Shown here: in pieces, positions 1-10,770 of the stretch
Position numbering within the stretch: position 1 is the stretch's first letter
How the letters are laid out: every line of letters begins with the position of its first letter
NCBI GenBank assembly: GCA_029531795.1
Contig: JAPEIS010000012.1
Location: 1,302,001 to 1,366,000 of the forward strand
Direction of reading: 5' to 3'
Source of the DNA: Sclerotinia nivalis
Taxonomy: Eukaryota; Ascomycota; Leotiomycetes; Helotiales; Sclerotiniaceae
Length of the DNA: 64,000 nt
Made by a program: the position numbers and the translations under genes
The notes under the pieces: generated by a model
Databases searched by the model: none
What the model saw: the letters and a program-made list of their open reading frames with translations, nothing else
Told to the model about the DNA's origin: nothing

Positions 1-177
1 TTTGATGTTTTTAATTATCGGTCGCTCTAGTGCCTGGTCTAGGTAGCGAGAAGCCGATACGGGACCTACTTTAGCTAGATATGAAATTTATTTGAAAGGG
101 ATCCCACTTCGCCCCGCCAAATTCCTCCATTTACATACACCTCAAGCTTTTTGAAATTAGTCTATAATACCTACAAT

Positions 178-1456
178 ATGGCAGATTCTAAGAAACCACA
201 GGCTGCTAAGCCTGTTTCTATTGTATGTATAGGCATGGCCGGTGAGTTTCTCCAAATTTATATTTGATGAATGCGACCATGAATTGACTTCAACAGGTTC
301 TGGTAAAACTACCTTCATGCAACGAATAAACTCCCATTTACATGGCAAGAAAGAGCCTCCATATGTTCTCAACCTCGATCCTGCTGTACGAAATGTTCCA
401 TTTGAGAGTAACATCGATATCCGCGACTCGGTCAACTATCAAGAAGTGATGAAAAGTTACAACCTCGGACCAAACGGAGGAATTCTCACATCACTCAATC
501 TCTTCGCTACAAAAATTGACCAGATATTAACTGTACTCGAAAAGCGCACTACTCCCGATCCCGAGAAGCCAAATGCGACTCCTATCAAACATATTTTGGT
601 CGATACGCCAGGTCAAATTGAGGTTTTCGTTTGGAGTGCTTCTGGAAGCATTTTATTGGATTCTTTGGCCTCATCTTTTCCAACAGTCATCGCATATATC
701 ATTGATACACCAAGAACATCTTCTACGAGTACTTTTATGAGTAACATGCTGTATGCTTGCAGTATTTTATATAAGACAAAATTACCAATGATTTTAGTAT
801 TCAATAAGACGGATGTCAAGGACGCCGAATTCGCCAAGGAATGGATGACGGACTTTGAATCTTTCCAGGCTGCTCTTAGAGAAGAGGAGGATGCAGGAAG
901 TTTTGGTGGTCTAGAAGGAGGTGCTGGTGGATTAGGTGGTGGTAGTGGATATATGGGATCATTACTCAATAGCATGAGTTTGATGTTGGAAGAGTTTTAT
1001 AGCCATTTGAGTGTGGTGGGTGTCAGTTCCATGACTGGTGCTGGTATCGATGAGTTTTTCGAAGCTGTTTCAGAGAAGGCCGAGGAGTTTGAGAGAGATT
1101 ATAAGCCAGAATTGGAGCGACGAAGAAAACAGAGAGATGCCGAGAAGGAAGAAAATCGAGAGAAGGAACTGGGCAAATTGATGAAGGATATGGCCGTTTC
1201 GGGAGAGCCTTCATCTAAGGCTAAAGGTCCACCAAACGCCAAACCCTCTACCGATTTGGATACGCTAAGTGATATGGAAGACTCTGATGACGACTTAGCA
1301 GCCGGTGGAGACGATGATGAGGATGGTGGGGATAATGTTGAAGGTTTAAGTTCAAGGTACAAAGCAGCCTTGGCAGATGGAGGAGGCCCATCCAATGCGG
1401 ATGATCACAGCTTCACTCGATATATCAGGGCAAGTCAAATGAACAATATGCAATAA
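178..1456 (+). CDS. GPN1: GPN-loop GTPase 1 (Npa3/XAB1 family)
   Basis: Exons 178-241 and 297-1456 (intron 242-296) give 407 aa. GPN1 is a cytosolic GTPase known to help assemble RNA polymerase II and carry it to the nucleus. The intron sits inside the P-loop; splicing restores GMAGSGKTT near residues 19-27. The family-defining Gly-Pro-Asn loop follows ([14 protein letters not shown]), then the switch DTPGQIE and the guanine-specificity motif NKTD. A Gly-rich insertion (around 902-955) and an acidic, charged C-terminal tail follow the GTPase core, as in Npa3. The short first exon was chosen because the ORF after the intron lacks a complete P-loop. It is tail-to-tail with the Rpb12 gene. Confidence 0.95.
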
Positions 1457-1830
1457 AAATGTAAAAGGGGCAAAATTGGGGATATGGACAAAGGAGTTTT
1501 AGGCCTAGGGGGTATAGCATTAGTGGCGCATCTTGATACCAAAATATAACTTTCAGTAAAACAAATATATTTCAATATACACTATATTTCTGTCCTAGCC
1601 CTCTATCATACGCCGGCAATCGAGTAGTGACAATCTTTTTATTCCGATGCCCCTCGAGATATGTCTCGTACCATAACCATTACCACTTCATCAAAATCAT
1701 ATCAACATTTCCCAATCCTCTCCTAAATCTCCTCATTTCCCAATCCCCCTCCATATCCCTTGGTCCTCCCATATCCTAACCCATAAGCACTCCCCTCAAA
1801 GCAACCATCCACTCCGTCCACTAAACCCAA
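1457..1830. other. Convergent 3' intergenic spacer
   Basis: Between the stop codons of GPN1 and RPB12. It holds AT-rich then C/A-rich DNA that should contain both polyadenylation regions. No ORF or RNA gene is seen. Confidence 0.6.
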
Positions 1831-2135
1831 TCATCTCGCCTCAAATTGCACCATCCTATCCCCAAAATCAGCATCTCCCCAAGAAACCTAAAACCCCCAC
1901 CCCCCAAGACAAATCACACATACCTAGAAGTCCTCTCCTTGTACAAAACTCGATGACCACACTCCTTACATCTAATCGGATCACCTCTCTTCAACATGAC
2001 ACTCGCATTACAATCGCCGCAGAGATATTTGATCGCGGGTCCGTCGCCTAGGATTCCGGATGCGCTGTATGGATTGGGGGCTTGGGTAGGATTTGTGGAG
2101 GGGACCGAGGTGGGTACTTGGTAGTCGTCGGACAT
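1831..2135 (-). CDS. RPB12: RNA polymerases I/II/III subunit RPABC4 (Rpb12)
   Basis: Exon 1 is 1924-2135 and the tiny exon 2 is 1831-1855 (intron 1856-1923, GTATGT donor, TAG acceptor). The 78-aa product is the small zinc-binding subunit shared by the three nuclear RNA polymerases. It has the CGDCNA and IRCKECGHRVLYKERT signatures, so four zinc-ligand cysteines as CxxC...CxxC. Without the intron the ORF stops at RTSRYV; splicing converts this to the invariant family ending RMVQFEAR, which is the main support for the 25-nt last exon. The Pro/Ser/Asn-rich N-terminus is not conserved. It is adjacent to GPN1, a polymerase II assembly factor. Confidence 0.95.
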
Positions 2136-3558
2136 TTTGTGGTGTTGAGTTGGTTTGTTTGTGGTGGTGGTGGGAGGATGTGATGATGGGAAGATTTTCT
2201 TATAAAGAGAGATAGATGCATTTATTTTGGAGTGGAAAGGCTGAGAAATTATTGTGGGGTCTTGTTGATTGAGTGTGGTTTAGACTGTTTTGGGTTAGTG
2301 GGGTCGAAATACTGTCTAGGTATGTATCTGCCGTAAGCTTCACTCAATATTTATAAGGCGCGAGCATATCAAGCACCCTTGTGAATGTATTGGGATCTTT
2401 TTTTTGATTCGTTTATTTTCCATACAGTTTACAGTTAGTTGATCAATATAAGAGGAATAACTTGAACACCATTAACTGGTAAATATGATACCCTCTTCAA
2501 ACATATAGACGTGCTCATTTGAGTTTCTCTAAGGGAAAGTTGTCCAGTCCTATTGTGACAAAATCGTGATATCCCTCTGCATGAAATTTAGAGAACGGGA
2601 GGGGTACCGGTTAGGTACCGGTTAAAGCATGCAGTTTCGTCTAGAGATAGAGTGAAGTTTGGAGTTTGTTGGTCCTGCTGTACTGTTGATGTGATGTGTT
2701 GTAGTAAGGAAATTGGCTTGGCATTTGAAATTTTAAATAATTTATGTTAATGTCCAACGGTTTTGCTTGAATGACATATTCATCAATTGATCCCCAGCTG
2801 TTTACATGCCTAGTACTGTTTGCATGAGTTGAGATGAGAGGAGATCAAATTGAGTGATTCTTCAAGTTTGTGATAAAGCATTCTACTTTTTGTACAGGCT
2901 CAGAACTCTTATCTAAAGTGTATCAACATAGGTAGCCTTACGTAATATATGATCTCTGGCTGTGATACCTAATAGACAACTTCCATCCTCCTGTTTGTGC
3001 AAAAGATGAGATCAAATTCAAATTGATTGATTCTCCAAGTTTTACCATTTAAGCTTTCTATTTGCACGGACTCATAGATCCCTTTCAAAATTTTCTTGAG
3101 GAATCTACTTATCCATCCACATCCTTGTCATTCCGCATCTAGCCCTTATTAGACTTCTCCAACTTACAAACTTTCACTCCAAGTTAAACATCAGATCATC
3201 CTTCTACCTTCCATATCTTGTGTTTGTACTCTCATCCAACAACTTCACCCAAGTACAAGAAATTAATTAATTATATGCAATCGTCAAATTTTGTAGTACT
3301 CAATCATGGAATAACCTAAACTTTCTCTCTTACTATCTATCTCTTATACATTATCGTACACGCATTCGTTCATCCACATTAATGATAATTTCTGTTCTAT
3401 GATTCATCAGGCTGTGGTGATCTGATTGTATCCCATCTTCTTTTTTGGAATACCTTCAAATATTTATACGCCTTCTTCATTATTTCATACATAATCCTAC
3501 ACACTTAGTTGAATATTACGTGCGTGCACGTTGCAACTTGATTAGCATATGATGCGCC
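2136..3558. other. Divergent intergenic region, 1.4 kb
   Basis: Lies between the divergent starts of RPB12 and the ubiquitin-like gene. It is AT-rich with a short tandem ggtaccggtta pair near 2604-2624 and pyrimidine-rich stretches after 3050, as is typical of fungal 5' regions. No ORF or RNA gene is supported. Confidence 0.5.
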
Positions 3559-4598
3559 ATGGTATGTTCTCTCTTTACAGCCTATTCAAATATACCTTTC
3601 GTATCTTAGGTTTGACTCTGTTGCGCCAAACTTTAAAACTGACATGAATCTATCACTCAGGGTTGTTGTTTCTCTCGTCCCCGCAATGAATACTCCGCAG
3701 GAGCTGGTGCATCCTCTTCCCAAGCAATCGCATCCTCCTCGCGACCTCAATCTCGATCAGGACCAGCTAGACCATCAACCAATGCCTCCACTACTAGCAA
3801 CCCTCCACGGCATCACCATCGTGTTCCCCTCGATGAACATATAAACAAACCCCTTCGACCTCACGTATGGATGAGTGGAAGTAAACTATGGACACGGCGA
3901 GAAATAGACCGAGCACGAACAGAATTTTTTGACACTCGCGTTTCGGGTAGACCTGAAATATGGCAAGCCATAAAAGCTGCATTGGAAGTGATGTGGAAGG
4001 GAGGGGAGGCTGGCGAAGAAGATGGAGGATTAGGGACTGCGCAAATGATTTTGAATGCGGCCGAAATCACGCTGCCTGATGGAGATATGGCGGTTAGGGG
4101 ATGTTATGATAGCTCAGGTGCATTATATCGAGTACCTGAACATGTTGTTTCTGATCCAGCGAATCTGTTAGATGATGATACGACGGGAACGACAGGGAAG
4201 AGTGATGATGAAGGAGAGTTGGCGGAAGAAAGTGAAGAAGTTGATGAGGAAGTTCTAAGGAGGAGAGAAACGAAAGGCAAAGCCAAAGCGAAAGAAATGA
4301 TAGCCGTAAAAGCGAGGTTTCAACATGGTATCAATGGAGATATAGTGTTCAAAATTGGAAAGAACGATTCGGTGCGCTCACTTGTCAAAGTGATTGCACA
4401 GAAGCTTGAGGTTCGTATTTTTCAGAGGTTCTCTTCAAATTTAAAGCTAATCAATTTCACTAGGTCTCTCCACCCAAGTATGTCAAAATCAACTATATGG
4501 GCAAGCTACTTAAAGAAAATGCATCATTAATAGCACAAGGCTGGGTGGAAGGTCATATTGTTAATGCTTGGGTACTTGAATCAACTAAAAAGCAATGA
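3559..4598 (+). CDS. UBTD/DC-UbP-type ubiquitin-like protein, probably N-myristoylated
   Basis: Exons 3559-3561 (the ATG alone), 3661-4410 and 4464-4598; 295 aa. Splicing the lone ATG to GGTTGTTGTTTC yields MGCCFSRPRN, a textbook N-myristoylation site (Gly2) with adjacent palmitoylatable cysteines. A Ser/Pro-rich linker follows, then the conserved LWTRREIDRARTEFFDTRVSG block of the DC-UbP/UBTD ubiquitin-binding domain (about residues 72-185), an acidic linker, and a C-terminal ubiquitin-like fold (VKARFQHG...KYVKINYMGKLL). UBTD proteins are known to contact ubiquitin-conjugating enzymes; membrane anchoring here is inferred from the N-terminus. Two ATGs at 3549 and 3552 lie just upstream out of frame. 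The Kozak context cgccATGG supports 3559. Confidence 0.85.
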
Positions 4599-6431
4599 CA
4601 ACTTGACATCTATAATGAGATTGTATATAATGCCGGCCCTGCACTCAGCGTTTGGCGTTGGTTGCATAGGAGATGCATGAGATCTCTGGAAACGATATGA
4701 CGAATTATCAACAAGCTTCTCTTTTTTCTTTGGGTAATACCCCCATGGTTGGCGTTCTAGGAATAGGCTTTCAGCGAACGAAGCGAATCTATGCTGAAAT
4801 ATCTTGGTTGGTTTCATCCACCTGCATTCATTCATCCATCAGCGATTTGTTCTTTGATCTTCTTTTAAATTTATACCCCCTCCTCTACATACAGCAAATA
4901 GCGTACTGGCCTATATAATTAATTAAAGCAAATATTATGACTATCTACTAGAACAATGTTTTTGGACCCAAGTTGGCTTGGGTGAGATATATATATATCA
5001 AGGTTCTTTTGATTCGTATATCGACACTCATTAAGTTATTTATCCATCCAATGTTTTGAAATAAGACTTACAATATCTATAACACTTACTACCTAGGTAG
5101 GTAGATAACATCAAAGACATCCCATCAACCCAAATTGAAAATCAAGTATCATTTACTACCTAGGTATTCAATACCCATATATAGATATTATCCTATCCTC
5201 AAAAAATATTCACATTACTTCTATATCTATTTAACTATTCTATCTACCTAACTTCATCTTTCTTTATCTAAATTTATTTAAACTCGTCTTTTTAATTTCT
5301 TTTATTCTATTCTATCCTATCTCATCCCGTCCCATTCCCCCCCATTCCTTCAATATCAATCCCTTCTATCCTTCTTTACTCCCTTTAATATATACCCTTT
5401 CAATTCTTGTTTTATATAATGATTATTATTATTATTAGGTCGAGTTAAATCAAGTTAAGTTAAATATCAAATTGTTGGATTAGCTGGTTATTTGGTTGGT
5501 TGGCTGATTAGTTTGTGAGGTTTGTGATTTTTATGTGGGGGTGAGTATGAGTATGAGTATGAGTATGAGTATGAGTATAAGAGTATGAATATACTTCTGG
5601 ATATTAATATCGATATTATAAGATTGAGATTCGATTATCTCTTTTTTCTGGTTTGGCTGAATACTTTTTTTCTTGGATTTGACTTTGAGGGTTTCGGAGG
5701 GTCTTGTTTTGGAGGATTTTGTTTTGTTTTGAAGGGAGAGATGGGAAGATGGGAAGATGCGGTGGTTTGAGGAGATGTTGATGGTTTGGGATGGGATGGG
5801 ATGAAATGAAATGAGATGCGGTGATGGGTAATGATTGGGGGAGCTGAGGGTTGGAGAAAAGGGAAAAGAGTTATTTCTTTTTTTTTTTTTTTTCTTTGGG
5901 TGGTGCTGTGATGTAGAAAATTTTCGATAGCGAGCTTGCTAAATGGAAGGAGAGTGTTATAAAAAGGGGGGGGGGGAAGAGAGGGACATGACTTAATTTC
6001 AATCACAATCGAAATGCATGTTATGTGCAGTACCGATACAATAACTTATGTAACACCCTTCAATAATTCTCCCCAAAAACATTATTCATCTGATTTACGT
6101 CGAACACTTCAGGTACAGAATCCTCCTGGTTTCATTTTCACTTTTTTTGGTTCTTATGGGTGGAGTAAGAGTAAGTGGAGGAGCAGGAGGGGGAATCTCG
6201 TTTAAAAATATCTAGGACGACCCCTCCCCTCTACTCCACCTGCCGGACAAAAAAAGCCTTTTGTTTTTCTCAACCTCCACCCTCCCTCCCTACTTTACTA
6301 TTCGAGATGCCTCTCTTTCCTCTCCTTTCCTCCAACCTAACCCTATCTAAAATCTCCTAGTATCCTACCCACCCACTAAAAAAACAAAAAATATCAACTG
6401 CACATAATGAATAAATAAACGAAGGGAATTG
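4599..6431. other. Intergenic region, AT- and pyrimidine-rich
   Basis: It contains two CCTAGG palindromes (near 5092 and 5159), CT-rich tracts (5210-5400), a hexamer microsatellite (5541-5580), a poly-T run (about 5879-5894) and a second CT-rich stretch (6220-6360). The small open frames here follow composition bias and are not credible genes. Confidence 0.5.
5541..5580. repeat. GAGTAT hexanucleotide microsatellite
   Basis: About six uninterrupted copies of a gagtat unit in non-coding DNA. Confidence 0.9.
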
Positions 6432-6504
6432 AGCCCAACGGGGGGATCGAACCCCCAACCTTGTGATTAAGAGTCACACGCTCTACCGATTGAGCTAGCC
6501 GGGC
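6432..6504 (-). tRNA. tRNA-Lys (anticodon CTT)
   Basis: A 73-nt cloverleaf on the minus strand. The acceptor arms GCCCGGC and GTTGGGC pair with two G.U pairs, the D arm has GCTC, the anticodon stem is TGTGA/TCACA around loop CTCTTAA, and the T arm is GGGGG-TTCGATC-CCCCC. No intron is present. The loop places CTT as anticodon, reading AAG (Lys). Confidence 0.95.
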
Positions 6505-7640
6505 GACTTGGTGTTTGGTGCTTGGTACTTGATTCTTTATATCTCATGAGAGGGGGGGGAGTGTGGTTGTTTTTTGATATTTTGGATGTAGGGAGGGATG
6601 GGAGGGATGGGAAAATTCTGTAAAGGGTTTGCTGTTGATGGGGTGGTAAGCGAGGGGTAGGGTGGGGCAGGGAGACAGGTAACTGAACGTTGCCGATCGC
6701 TGCCGGTACAAAACACCGCATCCGATGCTGTGTATGAGTAAGTACCAGGCTTAATTGGCTACTTTCGATAAGGTTATAAGGATAACGTTCAAGTGCCGTT
6801 TGAGGTAAGCTGGACGAGAGGACAAATTATACCAACCGAGTTTGAAAATCGGTGATCGGTGGTATCCCACCTACTATACCGAGATGAGAATCACCTATGT
6901 GTCCTCATCAGTGTTTATGGAAGGAACTGGCCCAACTCGGGAAGAAGTTCGTATCTACTTGGTCAACTCTGAACATCTTTAAACAGGAATAGCGACTGTT
7001 TACGCGATAGAAAGTGTCATGCTGTGAATATAGCTTTAAGCGGACGAAGCTATCATGGACCGTTGTACCAGACTAATCTCGATACATAAAACGGGTTCCA
7101 TTTAATGTCTCCATTTCAAATATGAACACTTAATATTATTATCCCAAATCCAATTTCATGAGATTTTTTTCCACTGCACATCTAGAACTATTTTGTGAGA
7201 CTTCCATATGAATGTCCTCGAAAATCTAGCTATAGTATTATTCACTTCCAAGCCGTACCCCATATATTTGTTGAAATATGCCATATTGTATACTTATAGT
7301 AGTATTCTTAATAGACCGGGTAAGTGTACTTGAAGTTGTTGAAGTGGAGGACGAGGTGAAGGTTACATGAAATAATTGCATTCAAACGTAAGGTGATAAT
7401 TCAATGCAAGCGATGAAGATAACTTCCCAATCATAAAGAAACGAAAATACAGTAGATATATATCTAGAGATAACAATCCATAGGTAGGAACCGTATCGTT
7501 TGAATCTTTTTGGTGCAAGGTGAAACCAGTTCTCAAACAATATCCGTTGCTTGTTATTCTGGTACTGCATAGGTATAGTTCTTGGTCCCGGCTTGATTGA
7601 TGCCCCTATTGCTATCCGAGTCTAGAGCGAATTACTTGTA

Positions 7641-7659
7641 CCGTGGCCGCAGGCCACGG
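7641..7659. repeat. Perfect GC hairpin, 8-bp stem, 3-nt loop
   Basis: CCGTGGCC-GCA-GGCCACGG within AT-rich flanks. Confidence 0.8.
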
Positions 7660-7930
7660 CCCTATAAATATAATGCGGACGAGACATGTAAAGATCTCAG
7701 CATAATGCTCCAACTTTGGGCAGGTCTCGGATTCATCGTGGCCGCCGCCGGCTGAAAGTAAAAGCTATAAGCTATATGCGCCACCATAATGGATTTAAGC
7801 TCTATTTCCCGTGCGGATAAAAGGAGAAGACTTCAACATCAATCTAGGACTTTGCAGCTAAATCTTTTATTTTTTTAACCTTCAAATCCTTTTTTTGCGG
7901 ATTTTTCTGTGTCCCTTTAATTGTGAGAAG

Positions 7931-7958
7931 GGCTCACGCCTGAGCCTACACAGGCTCA
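7931..7958. repeat. Alternating inverted repeats GGCTCA/TGAGCC
   Basis: GGCTCA at 7931, TGAGCCT at 7941 and AGGCTCA at 7952 allow two mutually exclusive hairpins that share the middle arm. Confidence 0.7.
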
Positions 7959-8258
7959 TGGCGATTGAATTATTGTATCAGGTAAGGACAGATTCAACTG
8001 TCCAACACTTGAAGCTTCAGAAAGGGAAATACTTTTACTAATTAGATTAGTACTCATTTGAACTTGAAGGGGTTTTCCCGCGCAGAGGGCATAAACTACA
8101 TCCCAATGAAGGTGCACTTCGGACTCTGTTGGACTGTTTTCAAGACCAGACGAAATGACAATATATCGTTTCCAAACAGTAAGAATTTCAAACTGACTTG
8201 TTTGTTGTAAGCTCACTTGAGCAAAATCCCGTGCAATAATAAGCACATCGACAACGCA

Positions 8259-8279
8259 GCAAGAGGCGGAGCCTCTTGC
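8259..8279. repeat. Perfect GC hairpin, 9-bp stem, 3-nt loop
   Basis: GCAAGAGGC-GGA-GCCTCTTGC. It has the same architecture as the hairpin at 7641 but a different stem sequence. Confidence 0.8.
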
Positions 8280-8676
8280 GGGCACTGTGGCCCACAGTTG
8301 AAATAAAGGAAATAGAGCGATTTTAGCTATTTTTGATCAGTAACTTGTCAAGTAGTGAATAAGTATGCATAGCTAAATTCGTTAAAAGTGTAACTATTAG
8401 GCGAGGTTGTATTGTTTGTAAGGAAGGGGCTTGGTGAAGAAAGCCATTTCCCAAAACACAACAAACCTATCTACTAAAAACGAACGATGTTTTGAAGATT
8501 TAACTTGGATGGGGTATGCACGGGCCATCCCCGCAGGCCCCTTAGTCATCATAAACCACAACCCACTGTGACAATCTTTAGCAAAACTTTTCCCAACAGT
8601 CCTTTTTGCTTCAAGGACGTAGAAAAATCGCAAAAAAAGGATTTGAAAGTTAAAAGATATAGACGGATATATGGCT

Positions 8677-8748
8677 TAGCAAGTCCCAGTTTCGATCTGG
8701 GGACCTCCGGGTTATGAGCCCGGCGCGCTTCCACTGCGCCAACTTGCT
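8677..8748 (-). tRNA. Initiator tRNA-Met (CAT)
   Basis: A 72-nt cloverleaf on the minus strand with a perfect acceptor stem AGCAAGT/ACTTGCT, anticodon CAT in loop CTCATAA, and T arm CCCAG-ATCGAAA-CTGGG. The A1-U72 pair, the GGG/CCC pairs of the anticodon stem and the T-loop with A54 and A60 in place of T54 are hallmarks of eukaryotic initiator tRNA rather than elongator tRNA-Met. No intron. Confidence 0.93.
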
Positions 8749-9183
8749 TATTGCTTCTTGCTTGTTTGATGTTGGAGAGGGAGCAATTTTAGCATATGAG
8801 CCACATCACGATCTAAAACCACAACTAAGAGACATCCGACCATCTACCGATTGCTATTCACAATCTTTCATAGACAAATTAATCTCTGAACCTTTTGAAG
8901 TTGTCAAACTTTGACCTGTTCTTGCTGAAAATACAATTAGACACTGAGCTATCACAATGCTACCCCTTTTTCATATCCAATGCCAAATATGACTAAACAA
9001 TATTCTACTTTGCTAAGAACATGATACCCTTCGGGTAGTTTCTTGCTCATAGGTCGGCCAGGTACGACCAAAAGCCTGCCACTTTATATGAATCTTTACC
9101 AACAAGATGTAAGGCATGGAATGGGACAACTATAACCATACATCATCTACACAATTAGATCATCTTTTTACACCTGCACAACC
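8749..9183. other. Upstream region of the PI-PLC-like gene
   Basis: AT-rich, about 435 bp between the tRNA and the next start codon. It should hold the promoter. No other feature seen. Confidence 0.5.
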
Positions 9184-10650
9184 ATGGCATTACCGAAACT
9201 AACAATACGGAATATCTCCATAACTCCACTCGAGTTAAAATTACTGGAACGATTCGAATCTGCAGAAGGGAAAGCAGGCGGGGTAAATATCACCAGGATA
9301 ACAAGAAATCTCACTGGGTTTGTGAACATCACGAGCACTCCAACCTCACCACAATTAGCAGAGAAAGCCGAAAGTTTCAGTCGTCAAGATGTTTCTATTC
9401 CAATTGCTCCATTCGAGTCCAAAGTTACAGATGTAGAAGCTAAAGGGAACCAAGTCCTACGATTGACATTCGAGATAAAAGGCGAACGATATCGAATTGA
9501 TACCCCAACCCCTTTACATCGGTCAACTGTTCTCACACCTCTCTCGCACAATCCTACCTACGAATTTACAGGTGTATATCTACCTAAATATTCTTTTCTC
9601 GCAATCTTCTCCTCAGCGAAACTATCATCATGGATGTCCAACTTCAAAGACGAAACTCCCTTGGCAGCTCTCAGTATACCCGGTACACACAATTCCCCAA
9701 CCTACCACGCCGCATTACCTTCTGTACGCTGTCAAGCTGTTAGTGTAAAAGACCAACTCAACAATGGAATTCGTTTTCTCGATATAAGGGTTCAACCACA
9801 AGATCCAAGTAACCCTGCTGCAGAGGGTCTGATTCTGGTCCATAGTGCTTTTCCAGTTTCTTTTACGGGCAATAAATACTTCCGAGATTTGGTCAACCAT
9901 GTGAAGGCATTTTTAGTTGCGAATCCTACGGAAACAGTCATCATGTCATTGAAAAGGGAAGGGATAGGGAAATCTACGGATCGACAACTCAGTCAGATCC
10001 TCAACCATCATTATACTCAAGATTCTGCTCGTTGGTTCACAGGTAATCGCATTCCGGCTCTAGGCGAGGTTCGTGGGAAGATTGTGGTTATACGTCGGTT
10101 CGGTCTAGATGACTCGTTAAAAGGGGAAAACAACGGAACAGGTCTATATATCGATGCAGAGAGCTGGCCAGACAATTGTGCAGATGGCGTGTGCACCAGT
10201 GGAGAAATTCGAGTGCAGGACTTCTACGAGGTTGCCGTGTCTACAAATATCGAGAAGAAGATTGGATATTCCACAGATCAGCTGGAGAGAGCCGCGAAAG
10301 CCGTAGCCGTACTTCCTGAAGATATGGGTGCTGCAAGTACGGAATCGGCAAAACAACCTTTCTTTATGAATTTCTTGAGTGCTTCGAACTTTTGGAGAGC
10401 GAATTGTTGGCCAGACAAGATCGCGGAAAAGGTTAATCCCGTGATCGTTGACTTTCTATGTAGAAAGCATAATGAATCAACTTCGAGTGAACATCCAGAT
10501 GGTGCAAGTATAGGAGATGGGAGTACGGGAATTGTGGTCTGTGATTGGGTTGGAGTAGGTGGGGACTGGGACTTGGTGAGGTGTATCTTGGCAATGAATG
10601 CAAAGTTGGAGATTAGAGAGAAGGACCTTCCTTCTGATTCCCCTTCATGA
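9184..10650 (+). CDS. PI-PLC X-domain phosphodiesterase-like protein
   Basis: A single exon of 488 aa with start context accATGG. Residues about 1-155 form an unrecognised, probably beta-rich domain. The rest resembles bacterial-type phosphatidylinositol-specific phospholipase C: SIPGTHNSPTYH (first catalytic His, about residue 170), GIRFLDIRV (substrate/metal region Asp), LVHSAFP (second catalytic His) and ETVIMSLKREG. Such enzymes cleave the phosphodiester of phosphatidylinositol without calcium. In the bacterial enzymes the residue after the first His is Asp; here it is Asn, so activity is uncertain. No signal peptide or membrane segment is evident, which argues for an intracellular location. 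Confidence 0.8.
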   Translation: MALPKLTIRNISITPLELKLLERFESAEGKAGGVNITRITRNLTGFVNITSTPTSPQLAEKAESFSRQDVSIPIAPFESKVTDVEAKGNQVLRLTFEIKGERYRIDTPTPLHRSTVLTPLSHNPTYEFTGVYLPKYSFLAIFSSAKLSSWMSNFKDETPLAALSIPGTHNSPTYHAALPSVRCQAVSVKDQLNNGIRFLDIRVQPQDPSNPAAEGLILVHSAFPVSFTGNKYFRDLVNHVKAFLVANPTETVIMSLKREGIGKSTDRQLSQILNHHYTQDSARWFTGNRIPALGEVRGKIVVIRRFGLDDSLKGENNGTGLYIDAESWPDNCADGVCTSGEIRVQDFYEVAVSTNIEKKIGYSTDQLERAAKAVAVLPEDMGAASTESAKQPFFMNFLSASNFWRANCWPDKIAEKVNPVIVDFLCRKHNESTSSEHPDGASIGDGSTGIVVCDWVGVGGDWDLVRCILAMNAKLEIREKDLPSDSPS

Positions 10651-10770
10651 ATAGGGCATAGACTAGAAGATGTTATGATTTCACGATTTATGATGCAAAT
10701 GGATAGAACAAGGTTCAGTTTACAGATATAATACATTCCGTTAGATGCTTATTCATTATTCGAATTTGAT

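Larger units (their letters stand above)
6505..8676. other. Gene-poor AT-rich region between two tRNA genes
   Basis: About 2.2 kb with no recognisable gene. It contains several compact GC-rich inverted repeats (7641-7659, 7931-7958, 8259-8279) in otherwise AT-rich DNA. A 109-codon open frame on the minus strand (7956-8285) has no recognisable domain and starts inside one hairpin. It could be relic mobile or organelle-derived DNA, but nothing identifies it. Confidence 0.4.

Noticed and set aside
5635..6006. 123-codon minus-strand frame
   Set aside because: The translation is Ser/Pro/His/Lys low complexity driven by purine/pyrimidine tracts and a poly-T run.
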